DNA from: a virus
IMG/VR virus record: IMGVR_UViG_3300034101_001743
Coordinates: 1 to 27,560 of that record
Length of the DNA: 27,560 bases
Direction: 5' to 3' (one strand)
Part shown: one piece after another, positions 22,288 through 27,560 of the stretch
How positions within the stretch are numbered: position 1 is the stretch's first letter
Layout of the letters: every line of letters starts with the position of its first letter
Made by a program: the position numbers and the translations under genes
The notes under the pieces: model-generated
Told to the model about the DNA's origin: nothing
Databases searched by the model: none
The model's input: the letters and a program-made list of their open reading frames with translations, nothing else

Positions 22288-22668
22288 CTACGCGGTGTGG
22301 GCGTCAATCCCGCAGTTCCTCGGGGAGTTCGCCGTCATCCGCGAGGGCGTGCTCGAGCCGGCGGATGCGGGCGTCGCGTCGGTCGAGCTCGACTGCCGCC
22401 TGGGCGAGAGCGAGCCGTTGCTCCCGTTGGATGTCGAGTGCAGATCGCACCCGCTCGGCGAGGTCGGTGCCGCCGTGGAACTCCGATAGCGTTCGGCAGT
22501 GCTGGGCGATGTCCATGCCGCGAGGGTAGCGGCGTGGTCAAGTCGCGATACAGAACCTAGAGTGCCGTCAGTCTTTTTCCACCCGCCGGTCGCCGTGTCA
22601 TGTTTTGTCGCAAAAAAACTGTTCCCCAAACGTATCAGAAATGATGCACTTTCCGTATGGTTTCGCAT
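22288..22668 (-). CDS. Overlapping frame, protein-like N-terminal half
   Basis: An open frame of 126 codons whose first ~54 residues occupy DNA with no other gene and read like a real protein (FLIRLGNSFFATKHDTATGG, then WKKTDGTLGSVSRLDHAA). After about 22516 the sequence becomes Ser/Thr/Pro-rich, the look of a shadow of the coiled-coil gene in the other frame. The two could be an N- and a C-terminal half of one protein separated by a -1 shift, or two overlapping genes; no slippery heptamer was found at the junction. Confidence 0.4.
   Translation of the reverse strand: MRNHTESASFLIRLGNSFFATKHDTATGGWKKTDGTLGSVSRLDHAATLAAWTSPSTAERYRSSTAAPTSPSGCDLHSTSNGSNGSLSPRRQSSSTDATPASAGSSTPSRMTANSPRNCGIDAHTA
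22304..22516 (-). CDS. Small coiled-coil protein
   Basis: 70 aa. From about residue 20 the protein is one long helix rich in Leu, Arg, Glu, Ala and Gln (REQRLALAQAAVELDRRDAR), ending in an acidic tail. The third codon positions are strongly GC-biased, which supports that this frame is coding. No ribosome-binding site precedes the ATG, so either the start is weak or this part is reached by ribosomes coming from the overlapping frame (22668). Confidence 0.6.
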   Translation of the reverse strand: MDIAQHCRTLSEFHGGTDLAERVRSALDIQREQRLALAQAAVELDRRDARIRRLEHALADDGELPEELRD

Positions 22669-22690
22669 ACGATTGGCTCGTCATTAACTG

Positions 22691-23164
22691 TCACTTCCCG
22701 CCATCTTCTGTCATGGCGGTGAAGGTACACGCCAGCCCTTGGTCGGCCAGCCTTTGCGGGTAGCCGTTGGCGACCATCCAGGCTCGCATATCACCATCGG
22801 TCGCCGGGTCGTAGAGGCGCGGGAATCCCCATCGCCAGCCCTCGGGCGGATCGACGTAGTAGGGTCGCTGTGTCCACTGCGTCGGCACACTACACTCGTC
22901 GGGTGTAGCTTCCGTTTTGGTCGCACTAATCGACCGCAGCCATTCCGCGTCGGACTCCAGCCCCTCGCGGCTGGCTGTCGCGGCGTCGAACGCATTGGCT
23001 CGGCCCAGGTCGAACCATCCAGGGTAGTGGCGTAGGAGTCGCCGGGCCTCCTGCCTGACCTCGCGAGGGATGCGCTTGATGCCACCGCCGTAGGGCGAAC
23101 AGAGACGCAGCAGGAACTCCCTGGCTCGGATGACGGCGGATGTTCGCTCGCGTGGGAGTGTCAT
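22691..23164 (-). CDS. BPSL0761-like phage protein with extra C-terminal part
   Basis: 157 aa. The opening MTLPRERTSAVIRAREFLLR, then IPREVRQEARRLLRHYP (about 32-48), matches the small BPSL0761-type phage proteins, which normally are about half this length. The second half (about 65-157) has an unrelated, aromatic-rich segment (RPYYVDPPEGWRWGFPRLYD) and a Gly/Asp turn (ATDGDMRAWM). No known function. The ATG has no clear ribosome-binding site and sits directly behind a block of short tandem repeats. Confidence 0.75.
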   Translation of the reverse strand: MTLPRERTSAVIRAREFLLRLCSPYGGGIKRIPREVRQEARRLLRHYPGWFDLGRANAFDAATASREGLESDAEWLRSISATKTEATPDECSVPTQWTQRPYYVDPPEGWRWGFPRLYDPATDGDMRAWMVANGYPQRLADQGLACTFTAMTEDGGK

Positions 23165-23165
23165 T

Positions 23166-23203
23166 TTTCTGTTTTCAGAAACTGGAAACTGTTACCTGTT
23201 ACC
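23166..23203 (-). repeat. Tandem 7-bp repeats and short inverted repeat ahead of a gene
   Basis: Read on the plus strand, GAAACTG occurs twice in tandem (23178-23184, 23185-23191), followed by GTTACC twice at 7-base spacing (23191-23196, 23198-23203). Next to it TTTCTG and CAGAAA form an inverted repeat around TTTT (23166-23181). The block lies within 40 bases of the start codon at 23164 in an AT-rich patch. It may be an operator or other protein-binding site. Confidence 0.4.
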
Positions 23204-23207
23204 AATC

Positions 23208-23270
23208 CTATGCTGTTTTTCTTACGGGCCGAGGTTTCGTAACGTCGCAACTTTCCGTCTCTAGCGTCAT
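23208..23270 (-). CDS. Possible 20-codon micro-gene
   Basis: An ATG overlapping the preceding stop (ATGA) opens a 20-residue frame, MTLETESCDVTKPRPVRKTA, that ends before the tandem repeat block. The position is right for coupled translation and the C-terminus is basic, but a frame this short can arise by chance. It could act as a leader peptide. Function unknown. Confidence 0.25.
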   Translation of the reverse strand: MTLETESCDVTKPRPVRKTA

Positions 23271-23587
23271 TCGATGCCAAGAGCCTTGAACGCTACTCGC
23301 CGCAGGTCGGCAATGTGACTCTCTGCCGCACGCATGGCACCGGCTGACCCGGCTCCCTCTGTCGGACGAATCCCGGCGTTCCACAGATCGTCCATCAGCA
23401 CCTGGGCTTGTTGCATCCGCATGGTGAGCAGCGACCGCCGCTCGGCGTTGTCGGCAATCGCCTCCCATTGCAGGGTAGCGACCTCAACGGGGCCGCCAGT
23501 GAATCGTCGCCACGCTCCTATTTCGACGCCGCCGCCCCAAGGAGAAGCCTGCGCACGGATGTGATCGTCATAGTTTAGGTATGCCAT
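23267..23587 (-). CDS. Hypothetical phage protein with WGGGVE motif
   Basis: 106 aa; the ATG overlaps the DUF551 stop (TGATG). Features: an aromatic start MAYLNYDDHIRAQASPWGGG, then VEIGAWRRF, and a C-terminal AQVLMDDLWNAGIRPTEGAG ending in ADLRRVAFKALGIE. This layout recurs in phage hypothetical proteins of about 100 residues, in the accessory region, for which I know no function. Confidence 0.75.
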   Translation of the reverse strand: MAYLNYDDHIRAQASPWGGGVEIGAWRRFTGGPVEVATLQWEAIADNAERRSLLTMRMQQAQVLMDDLWNAGIRPTEGAGSAGAMRAAESHIADLRRVAFKALGIE

Positions 23588-23844
23588 CACTTCACCTCCG
23601 GCGGCTCTGGTAGCGGCATCCAGTGGGTGACCATTCTTGCTTCACGCAGCCAAGGCTCTCCAGTTTCGCTGTCCCTATACACCGACCGCCATTCGCCGCG
23701 ATCACATTCAGCAACTATATGCGAGTAGTGCGGCCCATACGCCAGAACCCACTCGCCTCTGTTCGGCAGCCGCTCCGTCACCGGAATCCAACCGTCCGCC
23801 ACAGAACCAAGCATTGGAGCAGACCCGGCATCGTCCTGTGTCAT
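23587..23844 (-). CDS. DUF551-type protein (copy 2)
   Basis: 85 aa from an ATG with AAAGGAGA nine bases upstream; an ATG nine codons earlier lacks a comparable site. The core GWIPVTERLPNRGEWVLAYG and the ending MVTHWMPLPEPPEVK are the two ends of the DUF551 pattern (W-I-x-V-x-E-x-L-P at the start, THWMPLPEPP at the end). The family is common in phages and its role is unknown. A second member lies at 26052-26264, and its end is also found in the following gene. Confidence 0.85.
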   Translation of the reverse strand: MTQDDAGSAPMLGSVADGWIPVTERLPNRGEWVLAYGPHYSHIVAECDRGEWRSVYRDSETGEPWLREARMVTHWMPLPEPPEVK

Positions 23845-23887
23845 ATCAACGTCTCCTTTCGGGCTGCTCAATGCAGCCGTTCGCCAA

Positions 23888-24106
23888 CTACTTGCGGCCC
23901 CTTCGTTTCTTCCACCGTGCCGCCGCCCCGGCCTCTGCCTGCTCGCCGATGTCCGGGTTGCCTGGCGTCATCTCCGGGGCGTCCACCCGCAGGAGCCGCG
24001 ACAACGCCAGCCGGATGGCGTCGCTCGGCGTGGTGCCGTGCTTCTTGCAGTACGCCGCCAGCGGCTCCGCGAGCGAGCCGAGGCGGAAGGTTACGCGGTC
24101 GTTCAT
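23888..24106 (-). CDS. Ribbon-helix-helix-like small protein
   Basis: 72 aa, ATG overlapping the preceding stop (ATGA). The start MNDRVTFRLGSLAEPLAAYC, then KKHGTTPSDAIRLALSRLLR, has the strand-helix-helix order of a CopG/Arc-type DNA-binding fold, with 'TFRL' as the strand, 'LAEPLAAYCKKHG' as the first helix and 'TPSDAIRLALSRLL' as the second. The C-terminus is basic (RWKKRRGRK). It may be a transcriptional regulator of the phage operon; targets unknown. Confidence 0.7.
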   Translation of the reverse strand: MNDRVTFRLGSLAEPLAAYCKKHGTTPSDAIRLALSRLLRVDAPEMTPGNPDIGEQAEAGAAARWKKRRGRK

Positions 24107-24339
24107 TGAGCCTCCGGGTCGATCACGACCTCGGCGGTTGTCTCGATCCACACCCTCGCCCCGCACGAAAGCGGCTTGCAAGGCGAATAGACCACCGTGC
24201 TCGGGCCGAGGATCTGCACAGCGTGGGCATAGGTATTGCCGCCGCCCGCCTTGACCGTCAATACCGGCTCCTGCCCGCCGGTCTTCGCGTTGCGTCGAAT
24301 GATGTGCTGGTTGACATGGATTCGCGTGATGCGTGGCAT
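24103..24339 (-). CDS. Hypothetical phage protein, 78 aa
   Basis: ATG behind an AGGAGC ribosome-binding site. The sequence starts MPRITRIHVNQHIIRRNAKT and contains a GGQEPVLTVKAGGGNTYAHA region and a KPLSCGARVWIETTAEV end. It looks like a small beta-barrel. I recall similar short proteins in phages with unknown role. It shares an ATGA overlap with the ribbon-helix-helix-like gene downstream, suggesting the two are made together. Confidence 0.75.
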   Translation of the reverse strand: MPRITRIHVNQHIIRRNAKTGGQEPVLTVKAGGGNTYAHAVQILGPSTVVYSPCKPLSCGARVWIETTAEVVIDPEAQ

Positions 24340-24347
24340 GGGTGCTC

Positions 24348-24599
24348 CTATCGTGCGGCTCGCGTGATTGTTGAGCAGAGCCTTGAATATCCAGTGTCAG
24401 ACAATCCGGCAACGTACCGTCCCATCTCATGGCGGATGGTGCCTCGGTTGAGGGCTTCCCATCCGTCGATGCAATCTTCTATTGCTTCGCCTACAGTCCA
24501 GCCGTGCTGCCGATTCAGGCTGAACCGCACGGTTGCAAACTGAATGATCTCTTGTCGTGCGGTCTTGCCTGTCCAGAGCGGTCGGCTTGCAGTCTTCAT
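24348..24599 (-). CDS. Hypothetical phage protein, 83 aa
   Basis: ATG at 24599, chosen because AAAGGG lies eight bases upstream within the shared CACGAAAGGGA leader. The protein (MKTASRPLWTGKTARQEIIQ, then FATVRFSLNRQHGWTVGEAI) is helical and mildly basic. No family recognised and no catalytic motif visible. It is one of several short early-type genes sharing the same leader, so co-expression is likely. Confidence 0.7.
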   Translation of the reverse strand: MKTASRPLWTGKTARQEIIQFATVRFSLNRQHGWTVGEAIEDCIDGWEALNRGTIRHEMGRYVAGLSDTGYSRLCSTITRAAR

Positions 24600-24634
24600 C
24601 GTGGTGTCCCTTTCGTGATGGTGTCGTTGCGATT

Positions 24635-24946
24635 TCAACGCGCATCAACCGTCCCGTCGCCGTTGCTTACAAAGCCTCGTGCAGCGTATGCAGACGCCTT
24701 CGCGAAGCATCCTCCCTTCGTCTTTCCGCCGCTGAAAACGCTACGCGTCAGCATCGACTGATCACTGCCTGGAATCCGAATGCGAGCCTCAAGATTCCAG
24801 AACGAACCGGGGCGAGTCCAAGTCACCCGGAACTCAACTTTTGTCAGCCGCCCGTCCAGCGAGGTCGCGTACTCTCGATACCACGTTCCATCGCTCAGTC
24901 GAATCGCCCTGTCGATTCCCGGCCGTTGCTGGTGAGTTGCGTTCAT
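24635..24946 (-). CDS. Hypothetical phage protein, 103 aa
   Basis: ATG at 24946, preceded by the shared CACGAAAGGGA leader. Sequence starts MNATHQQRPGIDRAIRLSDG and has a beta-rich middle (VEFRVTWTRPGSFWNLEARI). No family recognised. The leader and the close spacing with neighbours make it part of the small-gene operon starting at 25241. Confidence 0.7.
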   Translation of the reverse strand: MNATHQQRPGIDRAIRLSDGTWYREYATSLDGRLTKVEFRVTWTRPGSFWNLEARIRIPGSDQSMLTRSVFSGGKTKGGCFAKASAYAARGFVSNGDGTVDAR

Positions 24947-24977
24947 CGTCATCTCCCTTTCGTGGTGGTGTGGTTGG

Positions 24978-25241
24978 TCAGTTGTTGGCGAGCGTGTAGC
25001 GGGTCTCTTTGTGAACCCCGACGGCCGAGCCACCGAAGCGGCCTTGGATGTCAACCTTGTGCCATGCCTTGACAACCTCGGCTCGCAGCACGCCAGCCTT
25101 CGTCATCTTCGTCAGCACTCGCTTGAAGGCAGCGACGTTCTTGAGCCCCTCAACGCCGCAAGCCCTCGCAATCTCGCGAGCACTCCGACCGTTCGCCATG
25201 CCCCGCATTGCCGCCGTGATCGTCTCGATGCTCGCGTTCAT
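24978..25241 (-). CDS. Winged-helix-like small protein, first gene of the operon
   Basis: 87 aa. ATG at 25241 is preceded by the CACGAAAGGGA leader and lies about 40 bases downstream of the -10 box, which rules out the ATG at 25277 as the start. The sequence has a helix-turn-helix look: AREIARACGVEGLKNVAAFK then RVLTKMTKAGVLRAEVVK, followed by a wing-like RYTLANN end. A transcription regulator or replication-initiation accessory is possible; it is the first cistron after the best promoter seen. Confidence 0.7.
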   Translation of the reverse strand: MNASIETITAAMRGMANGRSAREIARACGVEGLKNVAAFKRVLTKMTKAGVLRAEVVKAWHKVDIQGRFGGSAVGVHKETRYTLANN

Positions 25242-25283
25242 CGTCGTCCCTTTCGTGTTGTTGTCGTTCCGCGTCATGCCCTA

Positions 25284-25311
25284 AGTATACCTAACGTCGG
25301 ACGGAAGGCAA
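25284..25311 (-). promoter_or_regulatory. Sigma70-type promoter
   Basis: Read on the minus strand: -35 TTGCCT, 16-base spacer, -10 TATACT. Both boxes are one mismatch or two from consensus. The start of transcription would fall near 25277, leaving a leader of about 35 bases with the CACGAAAGGGA site before the ATG at 25241. It heads the small-gene run, and probably the packaging and structural genes beyond. Confidence 0.75.
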
Positions 25312-25323
25312 GCCCCAGTCCAG

Positions 25324-25351
25324 AAAAAATCTTTCTCCCGGCTTTTCCGGG
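25324..25351 (-). terminator. Possible terminator between two transcription units
   Basis: A short GC stem CCCGG / CCGGG around AAAAG is followed, seven bases on, by a T-run of six (minus strand). The stem is short and the spacing to the T-run is longer than usual, so this is a weak terminator candidate. It lies 12 bases ahead of the promoter, as would be expected at an operon border. Confidence 0.35.
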
Positions 25352-25421
25352 GAAAATCAGAGGTTCCGCCCCTCGTCGGACAGTTGGCATGGCGAGAATC
25401 CAGGGTGCGTCGGCGAACCAA

Positions 25422-25449
25422 GCGATGCAGCGGACGAGCCGCTGATCGC
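25422..25449 (-). terminator. Hairpin just after a stop codon
   Basis: Arms GCGAT-CAGCGG and CCGCTG-(C)-ATCGC pair over 11 positions with one bulged base, around the loop CTCGT. It begins 9 bases after the stop of the 87-aa gene at 25458. No T-run follows, so it may protect the 3' end of the message or slow polymerase rather than end transcription on its own. Confidence 0.45.
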
Positions 25450-25457
25450 AAGCGTTC

Positions 25458-25721
25458 TCACTTCGTCCGTCCAAGAAGCCCGCGAAGAGCCACCACTCGG
25501 TCAGGCTCTTCCCCGCCGTACCACTCAGCGTCCAACTCTCGCCCGATGGCCTTCTCAATCGCCTCCCGCTCCGCGTCGGTGAGCGTTCTCGCCCGCAACT
25601 CATCTAGCAGCCATTCGACAATGTGGGCCGGATGCCCGGTGTGAACCGTCTCGCCTGACGCTGCCAGCCTTTCCCGCTCGGCGGCGAGCCACTCGTCAGC
25701 GACGGCAAGCATCGTCTTCAT
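25458..25721 (-). CDS. Hypothetical helical protein, 87 aa
   Basis: ATG at 25721 with GAGGA about eight bases upstream; an earlier ATG at 25787 lacks such support. The protein is helical and charged (MLAVADEWLAAERERLAASG; ARTLTDAEREAIEKAIGREL). No family recognised. It follows the LPEPP-type gene with a 16-base gap and is the last gene before the intergenic region with the promoter. Confidence 0.65.
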   Translation of the reverse strand: MKTMLAVADEWLAAERERLAASGETVHTGHPAHIVEWLLDELRARTLTDAEREAIEKAIGRELDAEWYGGEEPDRVVALRGLLGRTK

Positions 25722-25737
25722 GTTCCGTCCTCTAGCG

Positions 25738-26055
25738 TCAGTTTGCAGGCGGCTCGGGGAGCGGCATCCTGTTCGGACCACATACATGCGAACCAGGGTC
25801 GGTCGGCGCGTTGAGCCTCGCGTTGCTTCGCTCCTCTATCCAATACAAATGCCGACGAACGTGCGACATTGCGAAATAACCCTTGCCTTCCAGCCGAAGC
25901 ACCCTGTCGCCTTGCACCAAACATCGCTCCCATTTAGGTTTCCAAGGCGTGGCGAATGGCCCATCGTAGTACCAGACAAAGATGATTTCTGGCTTCGGAA
26001 TGGTCTTGAGCGGAATCAACATCGCCAGCACGGCAACGAAGTCGCGTCGATTCAT
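25738..26055 (-). CDS. Hypothetical protein with DUF551-like C-terminus and hydrophobic start
   Basis: 105 aa. ATG at 26055 overlaps the preceding stop (ATGA) and has GGAGGG seven bases upstream. The first residues MNRRDFVAVLAMLIPLKTIP are a short hydrophobic segment that could be a signal or anchor. The end PNRMPLPEPPAN copies the closing motif of the DUF551 proteins upstream and at 23587, though the WISV opening is missing. It may be a diverged DUF551 member that gained a membrane segment. Confidence 0.65.
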   Translation of the reverse strand: MNRRDFVAVLAMLIPLKTIPKPEIIFVWYYDGPFATPWKPKWERCLVQGDRVLRLEGKGYFAMSHVRRHLYWIEERSNARLNAPTDPGSHVCGPNRMPLPEPPAN

Positions 26056-26264
26056 GGCTGGCCCTCCGGCGGCTCGGGCAGCGGCATCCAGTGGGTGGCC
26101 GTGTAGCAACCATGCTCCATCGCAAACCACCTTTGCGCCTTGTTGAACGTAGCCTCGCAAACGTCCGTTGGATCACCAGACCTAACGGGAGGAAAGCAGG
26201 CGATCACTCGCTGGCGATCTTCCGGCAGCCGCTCGTCAACGCTGATCCATTCCATGCCCGCCAT
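26052..26264 (-). CDS. DUF551-type protein (copy 1)
   Basis: 70 aa with MEWISVDERLPEDRQRVIAC at the start and ATHWMPLPEPPEGQP at the end, the complete DUF551 pattern in minimal length. It is preceded by GGGG a short distance before the ATG. The family is frequent in phages and has no known function. The next gene downstream shares the LPEPP end, and a full second copy lies at 23587. Confidence 0.85.
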   Translation of the reverse strand: MAGMEWISVDERLPEDRQRVIACFPPVRSGDPTDVCEATFNKAQRWFAMEHGCYTATHWMPLPEPPEGQP

Positions 26265-26358
26265 CGTACCCCGCTGGGCAAACGAGTCTACGCCTGTTTC
26301 GCCAACGCACCGGAATCGCCGGTTAGTTCCGTCGCCACATTAGTGCGTATACGGACAG

Positions 26359-26640
26359 TCAGGGGCCAGCGTTGACCACCGCGTGATAGGCCGCCGCGTC
26401 AATCTCCTGTACCGCACCGCTCGCCAGGAGATTCGGCAGCACAGCCGCCACTGCTTCGTATTCGCAAAACTCCGACAGCACCGCCAACAGCAGCCTGCCA
26501 TCCTGGTCCTTCGGCGCAGTCTCCGCAGGCTCAAAACAACTGCGAGTGCCAGTGCCCGGCCCGTGACCCCACTGGGCATCTAGCCCAAGGCGGATGCCTT
26601 CGTATGTGTCTGCGGCAGAGCGAAAGTACCGCTGATTCAC
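26359..26640 (-). CDS. Hypothetical phage protein next to the jelly-roll gene
   Basis: 93 aa from a GTG sharing bases with the preceding stop (GTGA, 26637-26640). The opening VNQRYFRSAADTYEGIRLGL and the RLLLAVLSEFCEYEAVAAVL segment (about 50-69) recall small phage proteins placed beside tail-fibre genes. Function unknown; coupling to the jelly-roll gene suggests a tail accessory or fibre chaperone, which is inference. Confidence 0.7.
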   Translation of the reverse strand: MNQRYFRSAADTYEGIRLGLDAQWGHGPGTGTRSCFEPAETAPKDQDGRLLLAVLSEFCEYEAVAAVLPNLLASGAVQEIDAAAYHAVVNAGP

Positions 26641-27410
26641 AACGCCCACTTTGTCGTTACGTAGTTTTCGACAGCATCGCGCTCCGAAGCAGAAAGCACC
26701 TTGGAGTAAATCAGCACTTCAGAGATTTGCCCTTTAAATACGTTTGCGGAGTCGCTAATCCGCGCTTCGGCGTGGGTCATTCCAGCAAACGCGCTAGCAG
26801 TAGCCCTTGTTAAACCAACTTTAGCGGACCTGCCAGAATAACTGGCTGCCGCGTCTGGGCTGGACCCTACAAAATCAAAGAAGATGTATCGCCACACGTT
26901 TCGGGCGGCAGTTGTGTATCGCGTCCTCGCGGTGCCAGTGTTAGTGCCGATAGAGTAATCGGCATAACTGCCGCTAGTCGAATTAAATATCTGAAAGTTC
27001 TGCGTCAAGTCGGTTTTGCTGGTGAACAGCATTGGAAAAACGATAGCATCCGACGCGACAAGATGCACCATGACAAAAGTGAATGGTGCGATCGACGTAA
27101 AGTACTGCGTGGCGTCTCCCAGCAACCGGTCGTTGCTGCCGTCAAACTCCAGCGTGCCGCGACCGTTACGGCCTGTGGCTCGCCAAAGCGGCCGATTGTT
27201 AGCATCGCTTTGCGTGAAGTTTCGGCCTTTGCCGCTCTTGTCCACCCAGCGGCCTACGCCTGCGTCAGCAACCACTTGCGATCCGCCAGTGTCGGCATCA
27301 AAAACCATAGCCCGGTCTGCCGCGTCCAGCCACAACTCCAGGCCAGAAATGCGGCGAGGGTCAAACCCAGTAGGGGTCGGCCGCAACAGGCGGGGGCTCA
27401 TGGCACACAT
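26637..27410 (-). CDS. LamG/concanavalin-like jelly-roll protein
   Basis: 257 aa. ISGLELWLDAADRAMVFDAD, then WVDKSGKGRNFTQSDANNRP and, at the end, GQISEVLIYSKVLSASERDA followed by VENYVTTKWAL, are the canonical opening and closing of LamG-type (Laminin G3 / concanavalin A-like) domains, which bind sugars. In phages such proteins occur in tail fibres or capsid-surface fibres and could contact host polysaccharides. The start ATG (27410) or the ATG three codons later cannot be separated. No signal peptide. Function in adsorption is inferred. Confidence 0.85.
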   Translation of the reverse strand: MCAMSPRLLRPTPTGFDPRRISGLELWLDAADRAMVFDADTGGSQVVADAGVGRWVDKSGKGRNFTQSDANNRPLWRATGRNGRGTLEFDGSNDRLLGDATQYFTSIAPFTFVMVHLVASDAIVFPMLFTSKTDLTQNFQIFNSTSGSYADYSIGTNTGTARTRYTTAARNVWRYIFFDFVGSSPDAAASYSGRSAKVGLTRATASAFAGMTHAEARISDSANVFKGQISEVLIYSKVLSASERDAVENYVTTKWAL

Positions 27411-27449
27411 AGGGAGTCTCTGTCTCTAGAGTAGGGTGATGTAAGGTCG

Positions 27450-27560
27450 TTAGTTCGTGCCGGGCTCCGGCTCGCTCGCGTCCACCGTCCGCAGACCGTG
27501 AACCGGCTTCCCCGACTGTATCGAGAGCAGCAACCGCGTCTGGTCGCCGATCGCGTCCGC
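27450..27560 (-). CDS. C-terminal end of an unknown protein (truncated by window)
   Basis: Only 36 residues before the TAA are visible (ADAIGDQTRLLLSIQSGKPV, then GLRTVDASEPEPGTN). The frame is open to the window edge, so the gene begins outside. The tail is acidic and Pro-rich. No family can be named from so little. It lies upstream of the jelly-roll gene in the same direction. Confidence 0.65.
   Translation of the reverse strand, partial: ADAIGDQTRLLLSIQSGKPVHGLRTVDASEPEPGTN

Noticed and set aside
22655-22672. CGTATG/CATACG inverted repeat ahead of the overlapping frame
   Set aside because: Only 6 bp, no T-run and overlapping the possible start codon; could be an operator but is not supported.
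25274-25603. 109-codon minus-strand frame across the intergenic region
   Set aside because: It runs antiphase to the 87-aa gene, crosses the promoter and both hairpins, and has shadow-like composition.
26265-26358. Inverted repeat ACCGG-AATCG-CCGGT in the 94-base gap
   Set aside because: Short stem without a T-run; not enough to call a terminator.
1-27560. Search for CRISPR arrays, tRNA genes, integrase, transposase or lysis genes
   Set aside because: None was seen; no spaced direct repeats, no cloverleaf-like segments and no recombinase or endolysin motifs in the proteins.

Overview
This window reads as part of a tailed, double-stranded DNA phage genome (or prophage) of the long-tailed HK97-like siphovirus type. 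All supported genes lie on the minus strand, tightly packed, with many 4-base ATGA/GTGA stop-start overlaps, and no bacterial housekeeping gene is seen. The DNA is GC-rich, ribosome-binding sites are of the ordinary GGAG/AGGAGC kind, and GTG and TTG starts are common. The host cannot be fixed from sequence alone; a high-GC Gram-negative, perhaps a planctomycete, is my guess from the overall look of the small phage proteins and carries low confidence.

Reading in the direction of transcription (right to left): 27560-25458 holds the end of an unknown protein, a LamG/concanavalin-like jelly-roll protein and small accessory genes, two of them in a DUF551-type 'LPEPP' group. An intergenic stretch (25278-25457) carries hairpins and the best promoter in the window. 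From there 25241-22304 is a run of small, mostly unknown proteins: a winged-helix-like protein, a ribbon-helix-helix-like protein, a second DUF551 protein and a BPSL0761-like protein. Then comes a small virion-like protein and the packaging and head module: HNH endonuclease, small and large terminase, portal, prohead protease, zinc-ribbon protein, major capsid protein, putative decoration protein and a glycosyltransferase-like protein. The connector and tail module follows: gp6-like connector, head closure, gp10-like protein, tail terminator, tail tube, tail chaperone with a -1 frameshift, tape measure, and several tail-tip or fibre-like proteins including an 838-residue protein built of GGSGY/RDEP repeats. 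The left end (2924-112) has a Cys-rich protein, a small HEXXH protein, a calcineurin-like phosphoesterase and a possible nucleotide-metabolism protein.

The points most worth attention are: a textbook -1 frameshift signal (GGGAAAA plus a two-part stem) in the tail chaperone; a glycosyltransferase-like gene sitting between head genes; a portal and a prohead protease that each carry an extra fused domain, the protease with a strong internal start; strong RNA hairpins around the capsid genes; and a shared CACGAAAGGGA leader in front of several small genes. I saw no CRISPR array, tRNA, rRNA, integrase or insertion sequence.
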